From: Platycnemis pennipes
Lineage: Eukaryota > Arthropoda > Insecta > Odonata > Platycnemididae
DNA length: 64,000 nt
Direction of reading: 5' to 3'
NCBI GenBank assembly: GCA_933228895.1
Contig: OW121850.1
Coordinates: 34,915,773 to 34,979,772, forward strand
In this document: one piece after another, positions 32,732-43,301 of the stretch
Layout: each line of letters begins with the position of its first letter
How positions within the stretch are numbered: position 1 is the first letter of the stretch
Position numbers and translations under genes: made by a program
Notes under the pieces: model-generated
What the model saw: the letters and a program-made list of their open reading frames with translations, nothing else
Databases searched by the model: none
What the model was told of the DNA's origin: nothing

Positions 32732-32880
32732 AGAACAATCACTTTGTAAAATTCCACAAAATTATTACTTTAACACCGACCTAGATTTCGATTGGTTTAC
32801 CAATCATCATCAAGGTGTTGAAGATGATTGGTAAACCAATAAAATAAAAATTTTGTGGAATCTTACAAAGTGATTGTTCT
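32732..32880. repeat. Fold-back (inverted-repeat) element
   Basis: Outer arms 32732-32763 and 32849-32880 match at 31 of 32 positions. Inner arms 32791-32813 and 32818-32840 match at 22 of 23, with a 4-base centre. The left arm has 27 bases between inner and outer arms (32764-32790) that are replaced by 8 unrelated bases on the right. It lies at the 5' end of the B fragment. Confidence 0.85.
32772..32819 (-). ncRNA. Hammerhead-ribozyme-like motif
   Basis: On the minus strand: AACACC (stem I), UUGAUGA core, U, GAUUGG-UAAA-CCAAUC (six-pair stem II), GAAA, UCUAGGUC with the GUC cleavage triplet, then GGUGUU pairing perfectly with the first strand. The order and core match a hammerhead except that C3 is U and one base separates A9 from stem II. 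Hammerheads are known from Penelope-like elements. The C3 change probably reduces or abolishes cleavage. A call by eye, not by covariance model. Confidence 0.55.
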
Positions 32881-33111
32881 ATTTACTATTTACTACTAAG
32901 AAATTTATTGCAGTTAACATGAAAATGCGTGGTTTGCATGCGCTCTAAAAGTTGAAAATCATCGGAAAGCAGATAAACTTCGAAATCACTCATAAGATTC
33001 AGTTGGAGACACTAATCCTTTCACTAACACTTTCCAGGAAGTGCTAACAATTAAGAAGGCTAAAAAAAACTAGGCATTATTCTAAATAAATGAAGGCAAG
33101 AATCATGGTTT

Positions 33112-33201
33112 ATTGTGTCATTGTTCCTGGTGTGGATGCACCTCCTGCCACACACCCTCGAGGTGGCTTGCAGGGTATGTTGAAGATATAGATATAGATA
33201 T
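33112..33201 (+). mobile_element. Family D LINE 3' tail
   Basis: GTGTCATTGTTCCTGGTGTG, GATGCACC, then the hairpin with a CGAGG loop and AGATATAGATATAGATA. The same sequence occurs inverted in the nested copy at 3888-4096. A TATTG-like repeat flanks both ends (near 33107 and 33199). Confidence 0.75.
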
Positions 33202-34559
33202 TGTGCTTGACACCTCTATTTCGTCTTCCTTTCCATCCTACATATTTGTATCTATTCCTCTCCTGAACCTATTTCAAACTATCTATTTTCATTCCCTCTC
33301 ATCAATTCCGTGGTTTCAGCACCATCAAAATAGACGGTTCTCTTCTGTTTTTTTCTTAACTCTTCACTAAAGGACCCTGCTCTATTTTGCCGATGATCGC
33401 TACTTTTCTCTCGCGGTTCTCGGAAAATTCACCTTAATATGTTCACTTCAGTGAAACTTAGGATAATTAAGTTCTTTTATTTGGAAAATGACACGTAAAA
33501 AGTTACCGGAAACACCTCTCACCCGGATCCTCCCATCACACATATTGGAACCCAGTACCCCATTCGCCAAAAACCTGAAAACCCGAGCGAAATATTTCTA
33601 ACGTGGTCCTAAAAGCTGCACCATGTCGCAAGGCCGGTCTTTTATTTTGAGCCTTCCATGCTTTTTCTCTGCCTTTGCAGTTCGTGGGAGGAAGGGACGA
33701 CTGTTCCGGGGAATTTGGCTCTTTTATGCCTGAACCCTGCAGATATGGCTCAGGTTGCGTCATCTGCCTCCCCACTCTCCAGGGCCTCGAACAGCCATTC
33801 CTTCTACCCTTTGTCGTGCCAGGGTCTCGAAGGATAACGCCCTCCGCCTGAGTCATCCCTTCTCCCCACCATCCCTCCCGTTTTTATTCGCCCCTTTTCT
33901 CCTACCCCGAGTCCCTCGGAAATTGCGCAGACTTGAGTTCGATACCTTCGCCGAGACCTGAATATCCATTTCGACCCCACCCCACCTTCTCAACACTCCC
34001 CCTTTCCGTAGAGGGGATCGATAAGGCCCCTGCAAGGAGTCGGGGTCTGGCAAAAAGAAAATAATAATGGTAATAATAAAGGAAGGCACAAGGGTAGTGC
34101 GGAAAACAAAAGACGAATCGAAAACCCTTGCTTGCGGCGGTGGATGAGTGGCGAAAATGGGGGCGGCGGTCGTCCACTCGTGTACGTGCTATCTTCTCGG
34201 CGATCTCTCGTGCCCGTAAACCCTTGTCGTGCCCGCCCGGGAATCGAGGCGGGTTCGGGGGCGCTGGCCTCGGCCCTCCCCTATCCCCGCCGTCGTTCCG
34301 TCCTCCTTCAGGGTCCTTCGGTGTTCTTCCTTCCTCTTTCGCGAGGCCTTCGCCGATGGTATCATTTTCGGCGCTTCGATCGGTTGAGCTCGTGACCTCC
34401 GTAGCCTATTGCTCTGTGCTGCTTCCTCCCTCTCATCCTCTCTCCCACCTCTTCCCACCCTTAAGGGTCCCAGTATCGCACCCAGTTCCGATGAAATACT
34501 TGTGAATTAACAATTTTTCAAACGTCCGCCAAGAAAAATTTGACTTCCTACGGTAACCT
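33202..34559. other. No recognisable gene; GC-rich block 33,540-34,510
   Basis: Long overlapping frames on both strands (up to 125 codons) in a CpG-rich stretch have biased proline/arginine/serine composition and match nothing I know. This could be a promoter or 5' exon region of a host gene, but no start, splice or domain evidence supports that. Confidence 0.4.
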
Positions 34560-34633
34560 CTCTCCCACATTGTGACGCCATCTGCCTCTCACCTCCAATG
34601 TGGCTTGGAGGTAGTCAGTAGATGTAGATGTAG
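34560..34633 (+). mobile_element. Decayed LINE 3' tail
   Basis: CCATCTGCCTCTCACC, AATGTGGCTTGGAGGTAGTC and AGTAGATGTAGATGTAG fit a decayed hairpin and tail repeat. Confidence 0.45.
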
Positions 34634-34814
34634 TAAATTATGCGTAATACAGTTTCAGGCTTGAGGTCATGGATCTGATCCATGGTAAATAACAACTTTG
34701 CATTTTTTCCAATGTTTTAAAAAGTATTAATTGACGACTAATTTCTTTGAGATTCAACATTTTCAAGTGTTTCTTCTTGAGTCGGACAACATTTTTTGAC
34801 TATATTTTTATTTA

Positions 34815-35242
34815 CAAGACAATAGTTTTACTGATGATGTTAAACATATTTTGCGAACTCCGACTTACAATGTTAGACTGCACCATAAATATATAATTAT
34901 GGGAATTGATTTCCTAGCCGACACATTTAAGATTTCTTTCTTTCCTGGGACTATTAGGGATCCGAATTGTATTCCTGATTGTATCCTATAATATATACAC
35001 AAGTTAATCAGTAGGGAGCCTAGATAGTAGCATGTCGGGATAATGACTTTTAGCTAACCCAACTAACAGTACGTTAATGCATACTTACTCTGTATTTAAA
35101 AATATTTTTTTTTAATCGTTATAGTTCGACTAAACTGTAGTTACCAATTATTTTTAAGCACGATAGGTAGAGCAGGTTTGTTGAAGATTTACCCCTGCCA
35201 CACACCTTTATGGTGACTTTCAAGGATTTATCTAGATGTAGA
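34815..35242 (+). pseudogene. LINE C-terminal fragment with tail, A3 type
   Basis: Begins at TGATGATGTTAAACATATTT (SDDVKHILRTPTY region), continues through a decayed REIDC...FKISFFPGTIRD segment, a 3' UTR, AAGCACGATAGGTAGAGC, the hairpin with a TTTATGG loop and ATCTAGATGTAGAT. Its tail type matches 15090-15178. Confidence 0.7.
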
Positions 35243-35524
35243 TAAATGGGGAATAGGTGGTTGGGAGCTGGGGGCGGGTGGTATAGTCTGTGGTACAGCT
35301 GCAAACATTTTTGAATACTATCAACTCTTTTTAACTGTTCCCTTGCATGCCTAATCGGGGTTAAAACTTAATTCATTCTAATAGATGCCTAACCCATTAA
35401 TAAACATTATATTCCTCCTTATGATTACTAATAATTTAGCCTCACTTCATTCTAGTTATAATTTAACTGACTTGATGGAACATAACAAACACATTTCTCT
35501 AATTAAGTAGTATTGAATCTATTA

Positions 35525-35607
35525 GTAGTGCATATACGTTTTAAAATTTGGCAATTATTCACCCCCTGTCTCACACCCTCGAGATGGATAGCAGGGAAGT
35601 CATATAC
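35525..35607 (+). mobile_element. Decayed LINE 3' tail
   Basis: AGTAGTGCATATACG, TTATTCACCCCCTGTC, TCACACCCTCGAGATGG and ATAGCAGGG fit the sense hairpin. Confidence 0.5.
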
Positions 35608-35608
35608 G

Positions 35609-35660
35609 TTTACCAATTACCTTGCAAATTACCTCGGGGTGTGTGGCATTAGAAAACTCA
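35609..35660 (-). mobile_element. Decayed LINE 3' tail
   Basis: TACCTTGCAAATTACCTCGG and GGTGTGTGGCA match the minus-strand hairpin, directly beside the opposite-strand tail. Confidence 0.4.
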
Positions 35661-35784
35661 GTACATGCAAAAACACCTAAAATATCCAGTTTTAACAATG
35701 GAGAGAATAAGTTGTATACGTTAAGGTGGTTTTATGCTGTCTTTCCAGATTTTTTGTACCATTTTAAGAACAATTCCTTGCTTA

Positions 35785-35945
35785 GAATATCTACACCTAC
35801 AACTACCCAATACCCTGCAAGCCACCGTGAGGATGTGTAGCAGGGGGTGAAGATAACCGAGCATGCGCTATTGACATGCAACTAGGCTACTACATGGAAA
35901 AATGTTGGATAATAGGGTCATATACAGCTAGATGACCAATATCCA
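35785..35945 (-). mobile_element. Family C LINE 3' tail and UTR
   Basis: CTACACCTACAACTACCC, the hairpin, GAAGATAACCGAGCATGCG and the C-type UTR with AATAGGGTCATATACAGC. No coding sequence is left. It faces a plus-strand C tail, making an inverted pair. Confidence 0.7.
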
Positions 35946-36066
35946 TCCATGAGACCCTATAGTAGCATGTTTGCATGTCTATAGTGCATGCTTGGTGATC
36001 TTCACCCCCTGCCAAACACCCTCGCGGTGGCTTACAGGGTATCGCGTAGATGTTGATGTAGATCCA
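35946..36066 (+). mobile_element. Family C LINE 3' tail and UTR
   Basis: GAGACCCTATAGTAGCATG, AGTGCATGCTTGGTGATC, the hairpin with a CGCGG loop and TATCGCGTAGATGTTGATG. It is the inverted partner of 35785-35945, with the 5' ends facing each other. Confidence 0.7.
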
Positions 36067-36557
36067 CTATCCAACGTGAAAAAGAAATAACATAACAATG
36101 AATTGTATACTCAGCATATTTTCTCTGATTTGTGTCCGGGCTTTACTTCCGGATCAAAATAGAGGGAAGTAAGTTTAGGGTTCTCGTGAGAGGTGCATGT
36201 GAATATGCCATTCATTAGTTCAAAGTCACAATTCCTCCCAAAATCCTCAAAGAGTTTATGAGGAAAATCTCACTATGGAGCATCAAATTCACATACATAA
36301 AGGTGCCCTTCTTCATCCGTTGAATAAATGATTGAACACAAAGTAACCAAGGAGTAGACTTCCTCCTTTCTATATACCATTTGAAATTACCTAAATGCTA
36401 TTTAGGTATTCCATTTCTTATCCTTCGTCCGGAATATATCGTTCTCTTAACTCAGGGATTTAATGTACGATACATGGCATAGGAAAATGGCAGTCAGTAT
36501 TAAAATTATAATCACCTGATGCCAGTTACTGGTAGCAAGTACCAGCATTTAGTGTTT
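36067..36557. other. No recognisable gene
   Basis: AT-rich unique sequence without a frame or repeat I recognise. Confidence 0.45.
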
Positions 36558-37170
36558 CATCTACATCTACATAATACCCTGCAAGCCACCATAAAGGTGT
36601 GTGGCAGGGGGTGAATTCTCACCAAACAAGCACTATATATCATGCATAAAAAAGGATTAGTATTTATATACTATTCTAAACTTCACTCTTTAAAAAAAGA
36701 TGAAAATAGCAAAGCAAAAATGCAAAAACATGCTGTTAGTTGGGTTAGCTTTACGTCCTCATACCAACATGCAGCTACCAATGTTATCCATTGCTATATT
36801 CGTATTGCATATATATTTACCGTTATTCATGTCCCTAATTGTACGATGAAAAAAGGACCTTTTGAATCTGTCAGTTCGGCAATCATTTTCTCTAATGGTG
36901 TGATTATGGTCCAGTCTACCATAGTAAATTGGGGTTCGCAAAATGTTTTTAACATCATCACTGAATTTATGGTCTTGGAATTTGTTTTAGATATTAAGTC
37001 TAAATATCAGCCTGCGCTCTGACAATGATTCCCAATTTAATTCATTTAATAGACTGGTTACACTAATAAGGTTATCGTACCGTCCCTTTACAAATCTTGC
37101 CGATCTTCGCTGCACACGTCCAAGTTCATTATTTAGGCCTATTTCGTAGGGATCCCATACAATGGCAGCT
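36558..37170 (-). mobile_element. Family A LINE copy, subfamily A2, truncated
   Basis: The hairpin tail starts at 36558. The minus strand then covers the A2-type C-terminus (DCRTDRFKRSFFHRTIRDMN, ending IGSCMLV) up to VWDPYEIG-like sequence near 37160. Frameshifts break the frame near 36945. The closest relative is 2438-3066. Confidence 0.8.
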
Positions 37171-38205
37171 TCTGTGTCTTGTGACCTTGGAATCGGAAGG
37201 ACAAGAATACCTGCAACAAACCAACTAAGTTATTAATGCACATGTCACCAGTAACTTTTATTTTTTTTTACCCTTCGCGTCATTCTTAAATTACCGCGAA
37301 ATACGCTCGACAGCGGAGTGAACTATCGGCCGCTCCTTATTCAAACGCTTATTTACTCAAATTTTACTTTTTGGAAGAAAAAAGAGGTTATTCAAGTCCC
37401 TGGGTAATTTATATATCAAATTGAAACACGTTAATAGCCAAGACTACCCTGAAAATTACCTCGAAGTGATGTGAATCATCTCTAAAAATGCGAATAAAAC
37501 AATAACATAATCATAACAACTGTATCATAACAAAGTGAGAAAAGCAGGTAAATGGGCATGCAAAAAGTAAATATATCTAGAAAATCGGTATTTTTACGGC
37601 GCATACATACATCAAGGACACCAATAAGGGTTTAACTGTTCTCAGAACTGGGCGCGACAGTGGAGTGAGTACGACCTTGAAGGGAACCCCTTATAACCGA
37701 GCTGTAGACACTGGCAGAATGCCGTTTTCTCTTTTTACCTGGGGGATTCCAGTTTTCCGGAGTTCCAAGACCGTGGTCCTCATACCAGCTCGGCGAGGAA
37801 TGGTCCTCTGCTATTTCAGTGGTTGGAAATTCCTCCATTTGGAATACCGACAGCATTCGTGCATTACGATCCGCAGCTAAGCCGCTTCGAGCCGGGAAGC
37901 CCCTCATCTACGTCAAGCCTTTCGCTAATATACTCGTAGACATAAGAGAGAACGAGCGTGTGGAGTCATTTTTGTGAATGCTATTCTTGCTTTGGAGCCC
38001 ACGCTGCCGTGGAAGTGTGTCATTTATGTACAGCTACTACGTTGATACTTAATGGACTTAACTGCGCTGTTGTAACCAAATATGAATGAAGACGGCCATT
38101 TTGAATCAAGACCCTAAAGTACCTATACCTACCTCGGAAACAACATTCGTCATGGTAATTAAATATTTAATCGATTTTAAAATGTCAACATCGCCGATGA
38201 AGTCA
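37171..38205. other. No recognisable gene
   Basis: Unique. Overlapping frames at 37632-37907 (minus) and 37665-37880 (plus) are unrecognised. 37438-37475 may be a trace of a LINE tail. Confidence 0.45.
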
Positions 38206-38300
38206 ATCAATGCATCTAATTCTAAGCAGTACCCTGCAGGCCATCTCAAGGGTGTGTGGCAGGGGGTGAAAAATCACAAAATAATGCAATAAACATGAAA
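38206..38300 (-). mobile_element. LINE 3' tail only
   Basis: AGTACCCTGCAGGCCATC, AAGGGTGTGTGGCAGGGGG and TGAAAAATCACAAA form the minus-strand hairpin with a short UTR remnant. Confidence 0.6.
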
Positions 38301-38327
38301 CCAAGATTCCGCACTATAGAAGGTTTT

Positions 38328-38930
38328 ATCTACATCTACATCTACATAATACCCTGCAAGCCACCACAAGGGTGTGTGGCAGGGGGTGATTGCTCACCAA
38401 ACATGCACTACATATCATGCATAAAAAAGGAATAGTATTAATATAGTAGTCAGAACTACACTATTTAAAAAGATAGAAATTGCAAAGAAAACATGCAAAA
38501 ACATTCTGTTAGTAGGGTTAGCTTTAAGTACTCATACCAACATGCAGCTACCAATGCTATTCATTGCTACTCTCCGATAGGACATATTTACCGTTATTCG
38601 TATCTCTTATTGTGCGAGGGAAAAAGGACATTTTGAATCGGTCAGTTCGGCAATCAATTTCTCTAACTTTATGATTATGGTCCAGTCTGCCATAGTAAGT
38701 TGGGGTTCGTAAAATATTTTTAACATCATCACTGAAAATATTGCCTTGGAATTTGTGGAAGAGATTAAGTCTAAATTTCAACCTGCGATCTGACAATGAT
38801 TCCCATTTCAATTCATTTAATAGACTGGTTACGCTAATATAATTATCGTATCGTCCCTTTACAAATCTTGCCGATCTTCGCTGCACACGTTCAAGTTCAT
38901 TACTTAGACCGATTTCGTAGGGATCCCATA
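38328..38930 (-). mobile_element. Family A LINE copy, 5'-truncated, coding part intact
   Basis: (CATCTA)n tail and hairpin, 3' UTR, stop at 38557-38559, and an unbroken 109-codon end of the RT frame (38557-38886) identical in type to the 7036 copy (RVQRRSARFVKGRYDN to LSESSNE). It ends at GGGATCCCATA, where a 25 bp duplication begins. Confidence 0.88.
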
Positions 38931-38966
38931 AAGTGCTATATGGGTGAATCCCATAAAGTGCTATAT
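38923..38966. repeat. 25 bp direct duplication at a LINE 5' junction
   Basis: ATCCCATAAAGTGCTATAT occurs at 38923 and again at 38948, a 25 bp period with about 1.8 copies. It straddles the truncated 5' end of the A copy, so the duplication arose at or after insertion. Confidence 0.8.
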
Positions 38967-38984
38967 AGTAATCTTGCTATAAGT

Positions 38985-39140
38985 TATCTACCTATCTGGT
39001 CACTATGTATCCTATTGTATTCTCATAATATTCGTTGAAAGAATGACATTTTAAAACTATGAGTTCGACTATCTATCGTTCTAATACTGTTTAATTGATC
39101 GAATCCAGCGTGATACAAGGGTAGAAATAAGTAGGCATTC
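38985..39140 (-). pseudogene. Decayed LINE C-terminal fragment (B- or C-like)
   Basis: CCTATTGTATTCTCATAATA, GAATGACATTTTAAAACTAT, GTTCGACTATCTATCG and GATCGAATCCAGCGTGATAC align with the C-terminal coding end of B and C copies (HNRQ, FFPRTI, REIDCR, YARFD). Confidence 0.55.
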
Positions 39141-39795
39141 ATCAAAATAGTATTTATCTCAGTTCAGAAATTTAGTTGTGAAGAGATTGTCAGTGAAGGT
39201 TTGAAAACTTGGTAAGTTCTCATTTTTACATGGTAATGTTATCCCAGGGTATCAGAGAAAAAGACACGGTCATATTTATCGATTTGAAGTGCGTACGTCA
39301 TGGTTACGAGCAAGCGCGGTTCGTTAGCAGCTCGTCTGCTGCCTACTGTGCATGCTCGTGAGGGTGCGTTTTCAGCTCTCCCGTCGGGTATTGATTGATC
39401 CCCAGTCATTTCCGCACTGTACGGTCATGATCACATCACCTCTGAGCGAGGATTCGAGTGAATAATTCCTCGTCGCTTTATGCCCGGAAGACGGATTTCT
39501 TTCGCTGACCAGAATTATATCTCATACACATGTTCAATTTCGTAGCGGCCGGCTCGTCTCCTTATTTGAACTTTTAAAAGGTTCCCAGCCGTCGAGAAGG
39601 AGTGCAAACATGTTGGAAACCGCTGAAATCGTTAAAAAACCATCACACAGCCTTGGTTGTCACTCTCTGCCCATTCGAAAAGTGGGTGGTAATATCATTT
39701 TTCACCTCTTTGTTCATGGTCACGGAATTTATCGACCATTGGAAATCAATTCTTGCTCGACAATGGCGGATGTCGCCTCTCAAATATATCAGAAA
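39141..39795. other. No recognisable gene
   Basis: Unique sequence. Frames near 39602-39853 are short, overlap on both strands and are unrecognised. Confidence 0.45.
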
Positions 39796-39960
39796 ACATC
39801 TACAGCTACGTAATACCCTGCAAGCCACCGCGAAGATGTGTGGCAGGGGATGAAGGTCACCAAACATGCACTATTGACATGTAACTAGACTACTGCATGG
39901 ATTAACGTTAGATAAAAGAGTCATATGTCGCTATATTGTTAGGATCTGCATAGTTGTAAA
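39796..39960 (-). mobile_element. Family C LINE 3' tail and UTR
   Basis: CATCTACAGCTACGTAATAC, the hairpin, GAAGGTCACCAAACATGCAC and C-type UTR. No coding sequence. Confidence 0.7.
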
Positions 39961-40832
39961 GAGATGATTGGTTATAATGCCATTTATCTACATATATTTA
40001 TCCGCTTTTACCTATCATGCATGGGTTAGAAATGTAAATACATATAAAAATGTTAAAATAGTGCAGTATATGGAAGAAAGTCCACGACATGTTTAATGGT
40101 AATAGTTTATTCTATCTCTAGTTACGTCATGTTACGAATATATATTTTTCCAGGCAAAATATAGGTATTTATATCCACAGACGTGCACCTCTCCTCGAAC
40201 ATCATTCATTCGTTTCTTGCGCCCTCATATTCCCTCTTCTGAATTGCTTGTTGTTGGCTAGAAATCTGCAGTTGAATTGGTGGCGTCGTATTCGTGAGTT
40301 CGATAGAGAAAAAATAAATTAAAAGGTTCCGTGCTCCCAAGATATATTTTTCACGTAGAGTACACGAACAACGAGTTAAGTGTTCTGAAGGAGGTTAGAG
40401 AGTGATCGCTCTTGATTACATGTTAGGTCATGCCTATGGTTCTTGCTTAATACCTCACTTGCCCTGAATGGAAACGATACAATCTTGATTTGAGTTGACT
40501 TTTCATTCATCATTCTTAACATATTCATTCAGGTTCATATTTTACAACTATTGAGCTAATTTATCATGTGATTGCTACTTAATATGGACTTCATATCCAC
40601 ATCTGCAATTCATTATTCCTGTTTATTTTCAGTATATTCACTTGCAAGAAAATTTCCGTTCTCATGAATCATAAAAACATCGTAATACAAAAAGAATATC
40701 TCCAGACTCCAATATGACAAAGAATTGGTAGGTCTTTAAAATAGAATTAGCCAGTTACATGGCACTAAAAGCACTTCACATTGATTGAAGATGCAGGTCT
40801 TTCGGGATTCCCTCCGCGTTGGTCCATAGTTC
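39961..40832. other. No recognisable gene
   Basis: AT-rich unique sequence without a frame or repeat I recognise. Confidence 0.45.
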
Positions 40833-41010
40833 GTGGGACGACAGTTTCGCCGGCGTTGCAGTCGGCTTCTTCAGGTCAGTGAAGTGATGTGCAGAGTTTT
40901 CTCTTCACTGACATCTGCACATCACTTCACTGACACTGCAGAGTTTTCTCTGCACATCACTTCACTGACCTGAAGAAGCCGACTGCAACGCCGGCGAAAC
41001 TGTCGTCCCA
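40833..41010. repeat. Fold-back element with 62 bp near-perfect arms
   Basis: Arms at about 40834-40895 and 40948-41010 are reverse complements (one begins TGGGACGACAGTTTCGCC, the other ends GGCGAAACTGTCGTCCCA). The centre (40896-40947) contains further copies of CTTCACTGACA and CTGCACATCACTTCACTGAC. No coding sequence. Confidence 0.9.
40967..41007 (+). ncRNA. Hammerhead-like core in a fold-back arm
   Basis: GAC, CUGAAGA, A, GCCG...CGGC (stem II, four pairs), GAAAC-U-GUC, then GUC. The conserved core positions (CUGANGA, GAAA, UH before the cleavage site) are all present. Stems I and III are very short (three and two pairs) and there is one extra base before stem II, so a single motif may need dimerisation or may be inactive. 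The opposite arm carries the same motif on the minus strand (40837-40877). Confidence 0.4.
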
Positions 41011-41051
41011 GGAACTAGAGTTTTCTCTGTCCTTCATGTTTCCGCTGTTCT

Positions 41052-41156
41052 CTTGCTAAATTCCTTCTTCCAAACCGTTTTTAACCCACCTTCCGGGGAT
41101 TCAACTGTCGTGTTACCTGACCTCTTTCAGCGGTTGATGCAACCAATTGACATTTC
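41052..41156 (+). mobile_element. Family A LINE copy, left part (split by a nested insertion)
   Basis: Coding sequence just before RT (LLNSFFQTVFNPPSGDSTVV, LPDLFQRLMQPIDIS), 5'-truncated at 41052. TGTTCT stands at 41046-41051 and again after the copy's tail at 44996-45001, a 6 bp target duplication. It is interrupted at ATTTC (41152-41156) and resumes at 43302. Confidence 0.88.
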
Positions 41157-43301
41157 ATCTACATCTACATAATACCCTGCAAGCCACCACAAGGGTGTGT
41201 GGCAGGGGGTGATTGCTCACCAAACATGCACTACATATCATGCATAAAAAAGGAATAGTATTAATATAGTAGTCAGAACTACACTATTTAAAAAGATAGA
41301 AATTGCAAAGAAAACATGCAAAAACATTCTGTTAGTAGGGTTAGCTTTAAGTACTCATACCAACATGCAGCTACCAATGCTATTCATTGCTACTCTCCGA
41401 TAGGACATATTTACCGTTATTCGTATCTCTTATTGTGCGAGGGAAAAAGGACATTTTGAATCGGTCAGTTCGGCAATCAATTTCTCTAACTTTATGATTA
41501 TGGTCCAGTCTGCCATAGTAAGTTGGGGTTCGTAAAATATTTTTAACATCATCACTGAAAATATTGCCTTGGAATTTGTGGAACAGATTAAGTCTAAATT
41601 TCAACCTGCGATCTGACAATGATTCCCATTTCAATTCATTTAATAGACTGGTTACGCTAATATAATTATCGTATCGTCCCTTTACAAATCTTGCCGATCT
41701 TCGCTGCACACGTTCAAGTGCATTACTTAGACCGATTTCGTAGGGATCCCATACACTGGCAGCATATTCCAAATAAGGTCTAACAAGGGAAAAGTAGCTG
41801 ATTTCTCGTACATGATCGTCACATTTACCCAATACTCTTTTAATGAAACCCAGTTTGCGATTCGCTTGACCCATTATTTCACGAATGTGTTTACCCCAGG
41901 AAAGATCATTTGTCAGTCTTATTCCAAGATATTTAATGGATTCCACGTTTGTTCATTCATTATTACTTATTTTGTAAGTGGTCGGAGGAGAGCTATTCTT
42001 TTTCCAAAAAATTCATTACAAGACATTTCTTAAAGTTTAATTCTAACTGCCATGTATCACACCAAGTTTCAATAGCTTGTAGGTCAATATTTAAATATTC
42101 TTTATCGTTTGGGCATAGAATTTCCCTGTACACTACTGCTTCATCGGCAAATAGACGAAGCTTACCTTTTACCACCTTTTGGATATCATTAATGTACAAA
42201 AGGAATGGGGGTGGACCTATCACACTACCTTGTGGGACACCCGAAGTGACTTTAATTGCCGGTGAGGAATAACCGTCCAAAACAACCCTTTGAACCCGAT
42301 CATGCAGAAAATCATTAATCCATGATATAATGTTACTGTCTAACCCATAAGATTTTAACTTCAAAATTAGTTTGTTGTGAGAAACCTTGTCAAAAGCTTT
42401 CTTGAAGTCGAGAAATATAGCATCCACTGGAATATTATTTTCGCCAGAAACTAAAATATCGTGGGAAAAGAGAGCAAGTTGAGTTTCACACGATCTGCTC
42501 TTTCGGAAGCCATGCTGGACATTGGACAATAAGTTCTGGCTATCTAGGTGTCCCATGACTGAACTGACAATTATATGTTCTAGGACCTTGCATGAAATGG
42601 ATGTGAGGGATATAGGTCTGTAGTTAGATGGCTGCTCCCTATCGTCACTTTTAAAAATGGGTGTTACATCGGCTGCTTTCCAGTCCATCGGTACGACGTG
42701 TTCGGTCAGGGATTTATTAAATACTATTTCAAGGTAGGGGGACATTTCGGATGCTAACTCTCTATATACGCGGGAGGGAATTTGATCAGGGCCAGGAGAT
42801 TTGTTGGGGCTTATATCTTTAAGTAATTTTTCAATACCATTGCAGGAAATGTCAATTGGTTGCATCAACCGCTGAAAGAGGTCAGGTAACACGACAGTTG
42901 AATCCCCGGAAGGTGGGTTAAAAACGGTTTGGAAGAAGGAATTTAGCAAGTTAACTTTGTCGAGTGTGTTTGTGGTCATTTCACCTCTATCATTTTTAAG
43001 TGAATGGACGGCAGACTTATGGCCTTGCACTTCCCTTACGTACGACCAGAAGACTTTTGGATTTTCTTTCAATTGTTCCCCAAGGGTTTTTATTTTGAAT
43101 TCTGCAAATGCATTACTAAGGGCTGACTTTGCAGTGGATTTTGAAATTTTATAATTTTCAATAATTACATTACGCTCATCAGTGGGCATATGTTTACTAT
43201 TTTTTTTCATTTTAGCATGACATATTCGCTGCCGTCTCAGGGATTTTCTCACTTCGGCATTGTACCACCTAGGTTCAGTGCTTTCTTTGAATGGTATTTG
43301 A
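41157..43301 (-). mobile_element. Family A LINE copy nested in a plus-strand A copy
   Basis: A 2.1 kb minus-strand insertion flanked by ATTTC (41152-41156 and 43302-43306). The 3' end is (ATCTAC)n plus the hairpin. Homology at the 5' end stops at about 43289, followed by some 12 bases of filler (GAATGGTATTTG) resembling nearby element sequence. Confidence 0.92.
41380..43289 (-). pseudogene. RT polyprotein fragment of family A, one frameshift
   Basis: From KESTEPRWYNAEVRKSLRRQ through the RT (SNYRPISLTS, AIFLDFKKAFDK, TSGVPQGSVIGPPPF, FADEA, where the second Asp of FADD is replaced by Glu) to VMNFLEKE and a stop at 41993, because of one extra base in the run at 42006-42011. The C-terminal region continues in another frame to the stop at 41380. 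The FADE change and the frameshift both argue against activity. Confidence 0.9.
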
